A stretch of 5,179 bases of DNA. It comes from Nitrospirales bacterium. Its GTDB lineage: Bacteria; Nitrospirota; Nitrospiria; Nitrospirales; UBA8639. Position 1 is the stretch's first letter. Each line of letters starts with the position of its first letter. Positions 1-4,797 of this stretch are shown here, piece by piece. The DNA lies in contig JAJDBO010000156.1 in the NCBI GenBank assembly GCA_029261305.1, positions 1-5,179 of the forward strand, in the 5' to 3' direction. The position numbers were made by a program, and so were the translations under genes. Under the pieces are notes generated by a model. It had not been told where the DNA came from. It saw nothing but the letters and a program-made list of their open reading frames with translations, and did not search any database.

Positions 1-240
1 ATCTGGCGGGTTCAACCAGATCACAAAATGCGCCCCGTTGCCGAATTTCTCATTTCCCCAATCAGTGTCAAAATCGATCGAAAAAAACACATGATTCTCG
101 TCCCTTTCTTATACGCCAATGGGGCGGAAATGAACGGATTAGAACGCCCAGCCAATGCGAAAAATGGCGCCAAGAAAAAACAACGCACCCTTTCAGATTA
201 TGGGATGGGAATGATGGGGGGAGACACACGTAAAAAATGA
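1..240 (+). CDS. C-terminal fragment of an unrecognised protein (5' end outside window)
   Basis: The reading frame is open from the first base and ends at a TGA at 238-240, so the last 79 residues of a longer protein are probably present. An ATG at 28 exists, but there is no good ribosome site before it and the frame continues upstream. The fragment has a moderately hydrophobic stretch (HMILVPFLYANG) followed by a basic, lysine-rich part (AKNGAKKKQR) and a Gly/Met-rich end (DYGMGMMGGDTRKK). I do not recognise the family and give no function. Its stop overlaps the start of the next gene in an ATGA arrangement, which suggests translational coupling and a shared transcript, so the two proteins may be functionally linked. 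That it is coding is inferred from the open frame and the tight junction. Confidence 0.6.
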   Translation: MWRVQPDHKMRPVAEFLISPISVKIDRKKHMILVPFLYANGAEMNGLERPANAKNGAKKKQRTLSDYGMGMMGGDTRKK

Positions 241-908
241 GTCAATGCATTTACTGTCATGCACGAAAAGGAAAGCGGCCCTGTCCCGCCCTCGGCGGTT
301 CGATTTGTAGCCAATGTTGTGGAACGCATCGAATGGTCAATATCGAATGCCACACCGATTGCGTATATCTCGATCAAAACGTCGATTACCAACAAAAACG
401 CCTTGGAGACTTTTTTGATCAAGGACGCAAAGCACTGTATCGAGACTTGATGGACAAGTGGGGTGATAAATCTGCAGAAATCTTTTATTTCTTAGAAGCC
501 GTCACCTATAAACACTTTCATTCCAAACGAGATGGACTCGATGCAGACGTCATCACCGCCATTCAATCGTTACGCCGCACTTTTAGCCCAATTGAAATTC
601 CCAAAGGCATGGCCCCAGCCTTTACCGAAACGCTCAAAAAAGAATACGACGCATTTATGAAAGGTGAAAAGATTGACGAGGATTTAATGAGCGAAGTGTT
701 AGATCGAGGTTTAATTTTTATTAATGAATTTTCAGGATCTGGCCTCCGCTCCACACGATTCATCGATGGATTAATCGGATTCCTCCAGAGTCATCACCCA
801 GATGTCGCCGAGCAACTCAAACATCTCAGTGAATCCGGAGGAGGCGGTATCATCATTCCTAGCGGCACCAAAATGGATGAGCCAGGCCAATCCCCCATCA
901 TTCACTAA
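237..908 (+). CDS. Cysteine-cluster (putative zinc-binding) protein of unknown function
   Basis: A 223-residue protein. The first 45 residues hold eight cysteines (4, 7, 16, 24, 27, 28, 38, 42) plus His8, His31 and His39, in the order CxxC, RPCPALGG, ICSQCCGTHR, IECHTDCVYL. The spacing suggests a structural metal site, probably zinc. From memory, similar N-terminal clusters (CPAL...ICxxCCGxxR...CPxDCxYL) occur in uncharacterised bacterial proteins; I cannot name a family. The remainder (about 50-195) looks helical and charged and has no catalytic motif I recognise. The end holds a GGGGIII stretch and a polar tail. There is no signal peptide or membrane segment, so it is probably cytoplasmic. 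The start is ATG 237, overlapping the upstream stop; a G-rich stretch (GGGGGGAG, 216-223) lies rather far (13 bases) upstream, which fits coupling to the upstream gene. It is the last gene of its unit and is followed by element A. Confidence 0.85.
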   Translation: MSQCIYCHARKGKRPCPALGGSICSQCCGTHRMVNIECHTDCVYLDQNVDYQQKRLGDFFDQGRKALYRDLMDKWGDKSAEIFYFLEAVTYKHFHSKRDGLDADVITAIQSLRRTFSPIEIPKGMAPAFTETLKKEYDAFMKGEKIDEDLMSEVLDRGLIFINEFSGSGLRSTRFIDGLIGFLQSHHPDVAEQLKHLSESGGGGIIIPSGTKMDEPGQSPIIH

Positions 909-944
909 ACCCCTCCGCCGTATCGTCCATTCAATTTCCTGTAA

Positions 945-1190
945 TGCTTCTATTTAATATGGGGTTTCGCCCCCAAACGACGAGACGCTTTTGTTTCGGC
1001 AAAAGTGTCCAAAACCATGTTCGCCCGTATGCGGCCCTTCCGAACCGGCTCAGAGCAGGTTCTCCAGGGTGCCTCCACCTACACCCCGAATAAGATGGCG
1101 AGGAAACTCGCTAGGCTCAGACAACCTCGCCAAAAAAGTCGATTCGGGGTTCCGGTTCCGCCGCATCCGAAGGCGACGATGCCCACAGAA
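945..1190 (+). repeat. Structured 3' element, copy A (divergent)
   Basis: Begins about 40-50 bases after the stop of the cysteine-cluster gene and reads in the same sense. In order it holds: a TATTTAATAT lead-in; hairpin 2, TGGGG/CCCCA with loop TTTCGC (960-975); hairpin 3, a ten-pair stem 984-993/1000-1009 with one G-T pair and loop TTTCGG; the block CCAAAACCATGTTCGCCCGT; then an outer stem ACCCCGAAT/ATTCGGGGT (1083-1091/1142-1150) enclosing TGGCGAGG/CCTCGCCA (1096-1103/1125-1132). It ends near GCCGCATCCGAAGGCGA. The same blocks in the same order occur in copies B and C read on the - strand. It lacks the first, terminator-like hairpin of B and C. Open frames inside it are not supported as genes. 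Confidence 0.75.
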
Positions 1191-1256
1191 GAAAAAAACT
1201 CCAACGACGAACTCTGGTATTTCTGGGACCTCGGACCCCACAAAACGCATCAGCCT

Positions 1257-1328
1257 TGTCATTTCGAGTCTTACGAGAAATCTTGAATTTGGCCGAACCA
1301 GAGATTTCTCCCGAAGGTCGAAATGACA
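1257..1328. repeat. 72-bp imperfect palindrome of the TGTCATTTCGA type
   Basis: The outer arms TGTCATTTCGA (1257-1267) and TCGAAATGACA (1318-1328) are perfect complements of 11 bases. After a mismatched interval, a second pair, GAGAAATCT (1275-1283) and AGATTTCTC (1302-1310), pairs perfectly over 9 bases around an 18-base loop. From memory, interspersed palindromes with these arm sequences occur in many unrelated environmental bacteria and are often mis-annotated as short proteins; their mobiliser is uncertain, and REP-associated transposases are one idea. No transposase gene is in the window. The flanks 1191-1256 and 1329-1387, between elements A and B, hold nothing else I can identify. Confidence 0.8.
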
Positions 1329-1387
1329 GAGAAAAAGATAACCGCTTCCCAATCCACGTTTCTTTTTCTTAAAAATGTTGTTCTTGG

Positions 1388-1672
1388 AATTTCACCGCCT
1401 TCGTGCGCGGCTGGGCCGCCGTCCCGAATCCTACCTCTCGGCGAAGACTGTTTGAGTAGAGAGGTGGCTTTGCACCTCGAAGCGAGTTTCTGAGCCATCC
1501 TGATTCGGGGCGGTGGACCAGTTCCCCGTCGTTCCGCGCACGGGCAAACATGGTTTTGGTTACTTTGGCCGAAACCAAAGTGACTCGTCTGCAGGGGCGA
1601 AACCCTGCAATTATTAAATATCCAAAAGCCTTCCAAACAATTCGAGCCCCACACTATGAAGTGCGAGGCTCG
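1388..1672 (-). repeat. Structured 3' element, copy B
   Basis: Lies 3' of the PEP-CTERM gene, in the same sense. On the - strand it starts with a 13-pair hairpin (1643-1672), then hairpin 2, TGCAGGG/CCCTGCA with loop TTTCGC (1590-1609), hairpin 3 with loop TTTCGG (1559-1584, ten pairs with one mismatch), the ACCAAAACCATG block, and an outer stem CCCGAATC/GATTCGGG (1423-1430/1502-1509) enclosing GAGGTG/CACCTC (1461-1466/1473-1478). A hand alignment of 1396-1589 with copy C gives about 18 differences in about 195 positions, near 90 percent identity. The differences fall on all codon positions and include a one-base indel, so this is not a protein gene. Confidence 0.85.
1643..1672 (-). terminator. 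Hairpin 1 of element B, probable terminator of the PEP-CTERM gene
   Basis: Begins 40 bases after the PEP-CTERM stop. The stem is 13 consecutive pairs with a four-base loop (1656-1659). Pairs 1649/1666 and 1651/1664 are C-A mismatches in a + strand RNA but G-U pairs in a - strand RNA, so the helix is intact only in the sense of the upstream gene. The downstream T content is moderate (AATTGTTTGG, then TTTTGG), not a clean T run, so termination may be partial. Confidence 0.6.
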
Positions 1673-1712
1673 CTAATCATCCAATTTTCAATTTTCCAAA
1701 CTCGTTCTTCGG

Positions 1713-2372
1713 TTACACCGCCTTCTTCCGTCGCCAGGCCGCAAGTCCGGCGAGGCCGAGGCCGAACAAACCAAATGTGCCGGGTTCAGGCACTGGTTGA
1801 GAGACTTGGGCCGTGGCGTCTAGTTCGAACTTCACTGGTTCCCCAGTGAAGATGAGCCAGGATGCACCAAGGTCAGGGGAAGAAGCCGTCATGTCGTTGA
1901 GAGTGAACGGTCCCGAGCTGACAAGGGTAGTCGACCGTTGAAAAACTTGGGTAGACCCCGTGGTCGAGCCTATCACCAACCAATAGTCGGTCAGCGGCGC
2001 TAAGATTATGGAGCCATCCGACGTGAAGGTGCGACGATCGTAGTTGCCAAGTTCGACCAATCCCGAAAACGTGGGGAGTGTGCCAACCTGCACATTGGGT
2101 TGTCCGGCTACATCGCTGTAGATGGCGACGAAGTCTGACTCTACTCCAAACGTTAACACTAATACATCAATGCTATTGAGCACGTAACTATTGGCATCTG
2201 TTGTGAAAGATTGGCCGCCCAAATTAGGATCTCCAAGGTTAAAGCATCCGGTCCCTGCGCAGAGATCTGGCTGGCTCAGATTGGATAGAACAGTCGTGGC
2301 GTGGACAGGCAAAGACCCGACGCCCAGAAGGACGACGGCGAAAGTGAGAATTTTAGCGATAGATTTCATCAT
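1713..2372 (-). CDS. Exported PEP-CTERM sorting-domain protein, resembling the choice-of-anchor R group
   Basis: A 219-residue precursor. Residues 1-25 form a signal peptide (basic MMKSIAK, hydrophobic core, PVHA cleavage site before T26). The C terminus has the PEP-CTERM tail: VPEPGTFGLFGLG from about residue 193, a hydrophobic segment, then WRRKKAV. Such tails are recognised by exosortase, which processes proteins at the inner membrane for surface or extracellular-matrix delivery. The middle part (QSFTT..., YVLNSIDVLV, FVAIYSDVAGQPNVQVGTL, LAPLTDYWLVIGS) resembles, from memory, the beta-rich choice-of-anchor R domain. Two cysteines (C38, C43) lie close together in the mature protein and could form a disulfide. 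The gene stands alone, with no exosortase or polysaccharide genes beside it. Start codons: ATG 2372 lies only 3 bases after AAGGAG, while ATG 2369 (218 residues) lies 6 bases after it and may be the real start. Substrate or partner unknown. Confidence 0.92.
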   Translation of the reverse strand: MMKSIAKILTFAVVLLGVGSLPVHATTVLSNLSQPDLCAGTGCFNLGDPNLGGQSFTTDANSYVLNSIDVLVLTFGVESDFVAIYSDVAGQPNVQVGTLPTFSGLVELGNYDRRTFTSDGSIILAPLTDYWLVIGSTTGSTQVFQRSTTLVSSGPFTLNDMTASSPDLGASWLIFTGEPVKFELDATAQVSQPVPEPGTFGLFGLGLAGLAAWRRKKAV

Positions 2373-2375
2373 TTG

Positions 2376-2381
2376 CTCCTT
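2376..2381 (-). promoter_or_regulatory. Ribosome binding site AAGGAG of the PEP-CTERM gene
   Basis: AAGGAG on the - strand is followed by CAA and then two consecutive ATG codons. The spacing is 3 bases to the first and 6 to the second. The second is closer to the usual spacing, so the mature start may be ATG 2369. Confidence 0.7.
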
Positions 2382-2608
2382 GTTACACGTTATGGGAAGT
2401 GAATATTTATGCGAGACCCTCTGCTCGAGACATGATCAATTGTGTTGTTGAACTCTCCAAGCTTTTTCCATAGGCAACCTTTTCGTGACAAATAATATTG
2501 TCTGCAAGACTTCACAACTTCTTATCTCGCGATACCTCATGCCTGTTGATCGAGATTGAAATGACTATAAACCGTGAATTTTTTCGATCTTAATAACAGT
2601 GCTGAACT
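2382..2608 (-). other. Putative long leader of the PEP-CTERM gene
   Basis: If transcription starts about 11 bases after the RpoN element, near 2598, the mRNA would carry a leader of roughly 225 bases. I see no credible open frame, riboswitch or strong hairpin in it. A GTCTCG repeat flanks the stretch around 2415-2435. A TATTAT sequence near 2495-2500 has no convincing -35 partner, but a separate housekeeping promoter closer to the gene cannot be excluded. Confidence 0.3.
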
Positions 2609-2624
2609 AGCAAAAATTGTTCCA
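2609..2624 (-). promoter_or_regulatory. Candidate RpoN (sigma-54) -24/-12 promoter of the PEP-CTERM gene
   Basis: The - strand reads TGGAACAATTTTTGCT. Against the family consensus TGGCACG-N4-TTGCW it keeps the GG at -25/-24, the GC at -13/-12, the exact spacing, the full TTGC and the final W; it differs at two positions of the first block. The predicted start of transcription is near 2598. Two direct boxes at 2750-2766 and 2841-2857 lie about 150-260 bases further upstream, a normal distance for a sigma-54 activator. Confidence 0.55.
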
Positions 2625-2749
2625 CTGCACAGAGCTTCTCTATACACCTGGCTCGTTCATTCGCATTCACCACCAATTAAGGTGTTTTGTTTTGTTTTGT
2701 GGATTTGGATGGCTTTTTGATACGGGCGGCACGGCAGGTTTACCAAAAC

Positions 2750-2766
2750 TGTAAAGGGTTCCGACA
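2750..2766. promoter_or_regulatory. Candidate PEP-CTERM box 1 (activator site)
   Basis: TGTAAAGGGTTCCGACA on the + strand (TGTCGG...TTTACA on the - strand). It shares TGTAAA and TCCGACA, with identical spacing, with box 2, 91 bases away start to start; the base after the box (C) is also shared. From memory, a box of this general form is linked to the PrsR-type response regulator of PEP-CTERM systems, an RpoN-dependent activator. The regulator is not in the window, so the assignment is inferred. Confidence 0.5.
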
Positions 2767-2840
2767 CTTTTCGTGGGCTAACAACACGTCAAACCGAGAA
2801 ACGCCTCTGTTCATCAGGCAAAAAGCCGTTTTTTACACGT

Positions 2841-2857
2841 TGTAAAAATATCCGACA
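2841..2857. promoter_or_regulatory. Candidate PEP-CTERM box 2, overlapped by a palindrome
   Basis: TGTAAAAATATCCGACA on the + strand, a direct repeat of box 1. Its left half is also the right arm of a perfect palindrome, TTTTTACA (2830-2837), CGT, TGTAAAAA (2841-2848), so an inverted TGTAAA half-site faces the box. The rest of the upstream region holds three GTTTT units (2684-2698), a weak GGTGC/GCACC hairpin (2905-2919), and nothing else I can identify up to element C. Confidence 0.5.
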
Positions 2858-3005
2858 CCATTGTTACAAACCTTCACACCATACCGATGAGCAGCCCTGT
2901 CCATGGTGCAACACGCACCTAGGACAACCTGTAAAATTTCGAGAAAGTAGGAGCCCCTAAGCATGGATTAGGAACATTAGAAGGCGTTTGGCGTGATCGT
3001 CCTTG

Positions 3006-3291
3006 CATTTCATCGCCTTCGTGCACGGCTTGGCCGCCGCCCCGAATCCTACCTCTTCGGCGAAGACTGTTTGAGTGGAGAGGTGACTTTACACCTCGAA
3101 GTGAGTTTCTGAGCCATCCTGATTCTGGGCGGTAGGCCAGTTCCCCGTAGTTCCGCGCACGGGCGGAAATGGTTTTGGTTACTTTTGCCGAAACAAAAGT
3201 AACTCGTCGCGCGAGGGCGAAACCTCGCAACAAAAAATATCCAAAAACAACCCAAACACAACGAGCCCCACACTAAAGAGTATGGGGCTCG
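3006..3291 (-). repeat. Structured 3' element, copy C
   Basis: Lies 3' of the cyclophilin gene, in the same sense. On the - strand it starts with hairpin 1 (3262-3291), then a T-rich stretch, hairpin 2 (GCGAGG/CCTCGC, loop TTTCGC, 3211-3228, with an extra G-U pair outside), hairpin 3 (3178-3203, ten perfect pairs, loop TTTCGG), the block AACCAAAACCATT, and an outer stem of 12 pairs with one mismatch (3037-3048/3121-3132) enclosing GAGGTG/CACCTC (3080-3085/3092-3097). About 90 percent identical to copy B over the 195-base core by hand alignment. Its open frame shares peptide words with the one in B, but the frame is broken relative to B by an indel. Confidence 0.85.
3262..3291 (-). terminator. 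Hairpin 1 of element C, probable terminator of the cyclophilin gene
   Basis: Begins 25 bases after the cyclophilin stop. Thirteen pairs with a four-base loop (3275-3278). The single irregular pair (3271/3282) is G-U in the - strand RNA and C-A in a + strand RNA. It is followed on the - strand by a T-rich run (TTGTTTTTGG, then ATATTTTTTG). It probably ends the transcript of the cyclophilin gene, and of fabF-rnc if they are read through. Confidence 0.7.
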
Positions 3292-3316
3292 CTCATAACA
3301 CGATATTCCAGCAATC

Positions 3317-3928
3317 CTACTTCATCACCTCGACCGTCATTTCAATTCTCTCTAAGGGCATATCGCGTCGATCCCTTGGCTGACCCACCACCTTATCCGC
3401 AACCTCAATCCCCTTCACCACTTCACCAAAGACTGTGTACTGGCCATCTAAATGAGGGGACTTGGCCACCATGATAAAAAATTGAGAGCCAGCGCTATTC
3501 GGATCGGCTGTTCGAGCTGCGGATAATATCCCACGTTCATGAGGGATTTTATTAAATTCAGCGGGCACGGTATAGCCTGGGCCTCCTGTTCCATACGCAC
3601 TTCGCTTGCTTGGATCCTTGGTATTGGGATCCCCGCCTTGGATCATAAACCCGGGAATGACTCGATGAAATATGGTGCCATTAAAATATCCTTTTTTCGC
3701 CAAACTTAAAAAACTTTCGACATGTTTAGGCGCTAATTCTGGAAAAAAGACAATTTCCATTTCGCCAAACTTAGTTTTAAGGATCGCGCGTGGAGCCTTT
3801 CCCCTTTCTTCGGCGGCCAGCAGAACCTTGGGGTCTTTGGCCCACACCTGTCCACTTCCGCTATAAAGAAATGCTCCGAATAGCAACATCGACAACGTCA
3901 CTCGAATGACCAAACTGTACTTCCTCAT
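3317..3928 (-). CDS. Periplasmic cyclophilin-type peptidyl-prolyl cis-trans isomerase
   Basis: A 203-residue protein. It catalyses cis-trans isomerisation of X-Pro bonds and probably assists folding of exported proteins. Residues 1-30 form a signal peptide (RKYSLVIR, hydrophobic core, QVWA cleavage site before K31), so it acts in the periplasm. The cyclophilin domain covers about 47-201. FHRVIPGFMIQGGDP (87-101) holds the catalytic Arg89, YGTGGPGY is at 112-119, SAGSQFFI at 145-152 and LDGQYTVFGEVVKG at 160-173. The residue before LDG is His159 where human CypA has Trp121, so weak cyclosporin binding is expected, as in other bacterial members. The start at ATG 3928 has a strong AAGGAGG (3936-3942) seven bases upstream. 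It follows rnc by 66 bases and has a candidate promoter of its own in that gap. Family membership is certain; which paralogue (ppiA or ppiB type) is not, so no symbol is given. Confidence 0.95.
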   Translation of the reverse strand: MRKYSLVIRVTLSMLLFGAFLYSGSGQVWAKDPKVLLAAEERGKAPRAILKTKFGEMEIVFFPELAPKHVESFLSLAKKGYFNGTIFHRVIPGFMIQGGDPNTKDPSKRSAYGTGGPGYTVPAEFNKIPHERGILSAARTADPNSAGSQFFIMVAKSPHLDGQYTVFGEVVKGIEVADKVVGQPRDRRDMPLERIEMTVEVMK

Positions 3929-3981
3929 TCCTAAACCTCCTTACCTGTGTTCACTAGTTAGCGCGAATTCCAAATATTTAA

Positions 3982-3990
3982 ATTATACCA
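3982..3990 (-). promoter_or_regulatory. Candidate extended -10 promoter for the cyclophilin gene
   Basis: The - strand reads TGGTATAAT, a perfect TATAAT preceded by TGN, the extended -10 motif. It lies just after the rnc stop codon. There is no good -35 at 17 bases, which extended -10 promoters tolerate. The start of transcription would be near 3975, giving a leader of about 47 bases. The surroundings are AT-rich. Confidence 0.45.
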
Positions 3991-3994
3991 TGGG

Positions 3995-4714
3995 CTAGGG
4001 CTTCTCTTCAGAACCACCATGGCAGGCCTGTTGATAGGCCTGTTTTGCGGCCTCTTGTTCGGCCGATTTTTTATTATACCCGATGCCTCGTCCTTGTATC
4101 GTACCCTGAATGCTGACTTCAACTTCAAAGACTTTTCTATGGTCTGGTCCTGACTCACTGATCAGACAATATTCTGGGGTGATTGAAAATTGTTGCTGGC
4201 TCCATTCTTGGAGCTGACTCTTGTAATCTAACCGATCAGGTACCAGATTTGGTTGGCCTAACTCTTTCAAATGAACTTCCAACGCCTGAACGACAAAGAT
4301 CCTGGCTGGAACCAACCCCCCATCTAAATAAATGGCGGCAATCACCGCTTCCAGGGCATTGGCCAACAAAGAGCTTTTTCCTCTGCCTTGCGTTTGCTCT
4401 TCACCTTTTCCTAAACGCAAGAACTCCCCCAATTGCAATTGGCGAGCGGCTTGCGCCAGTGAGGATTGCCTCACCAAATTGGCCCGCATTTTCGAGAGAT
4501 CACCCTCAGACCATTCAGGAAAAGTGTGCGCTAGATATTCACTGATGATCAGATCCAGTACTGCGTCCCCTAGAAATTCAAGCCGTTCATTGTCCTTTAG
4601 AGACTCATCAGCTTTTCCTTGGAGATGTGACTTATGCGTCAGCGCTTCTTCAAGCAACTGCGGTTGCGTAAAGATATACTGAAGGGTCTGTTGTGCGTCT
4701 TCAACAAAGGACAT
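3995..4714 (-). CDS. rnc: Ribonuclease III
   Basis: A 239-residue protein, slightly longer than E. coli RNase III (226). It cleaves double-stranded RNA in the cytoplasm, in rRNA processing and mRNA turnover. The N-terminal nuclease domain holds the signature NERLEFLGDAVLD (42-54) with metal-binding Glu46 and Asp50. The second acidic pair lies in LLANALEAVIAAIYLDGG (116-133): Asn119 where E. coli has Asp114, and Glu122, the catalytic glutamate. Asn at this position is, from memory, common in RNase III, so activity is expected. The C-terminal double-stranded RNA-binding domain spans about 161-230 (DYKSQLQEW to GYNKKSAEQEAAKQAYQ). ATG 4714 is the start; an in-frame TGA lies just upstream, and no clear Shine-Dalgarno sequence is seen. 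fabF precedes it by 83 bases, an order found in many bacteria (acpP-fabF-rnc). Confidence 0.97.
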   Translation of the reverse strand: MSFVEDAQQTLQYIFTQPQLLEEALTHKSHLQGKADESLKDNERLEFLGDAVLDLIISEYLAHTFPEWSEGDLSKMRANLVRQSSLAQAARQLQLGEFLRLGKGEEQTQGRGKSSLLANALEAVIAAIYLDGGLVPARIFVVQALEVHLKELGQPNLVPDRLDYKSQLQEWSQQQFSITPEYCLISESGPDHRKVFEVEVSIQGTIQGRGIGYNKKSAEQEAAKQAYQQACHGGSEEKP

Positions 4715-4797
4715 GATCTGGAAAGAGCCGAAGATGAACAGTAATCCTCATCCGCAAAACCAATAGCCAATACATGCAACAGGTCTTGGGATTGAAA

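Noticed and set aside
1005..1326. Two overlapping open frames on the + strand in element A
   Set aside because: They lie inside the structured repeat, have low-complexity basic translations, lack ribosome sites, and run on into the palindrome at 1257.
1271..1654. Open frames on the - strand in element B and the palindrome
   Set aside because: Compared with copy C, substitutions hit all three codon positions and a one-base indel shifts the frame, so no protein is being conserved.
2465..2485. Second possible sigma-54 site (- strand TTGTCACGAAAAGGTTGCC)
   Set aside because: It looks like the consensus, but the gap between the two blocks is two bases too long and the -24 G is replaced by T.
2684..2699. 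Three GTTTT units as a phase-variable repeat
   Set aside because: Only three units, in a non-coding stretch upstream of the predicted promoter and boxes' spacing; too short to call.
2919..3233. 104-residue open frame on the - strand in element C
   Set aside because: It shares peptide words with the frame in B only because the DNA repeats; the frame breaks at the indel and no ribosome site precedes it.
945..3291. The element hairpins as substrates of the neighbouring RNase III
   Set aside because: The individual stems are 5-13 pairs, shorter than the roughly two helical turns RNase III normally needs; proximity to rnc alone is weak evidence.
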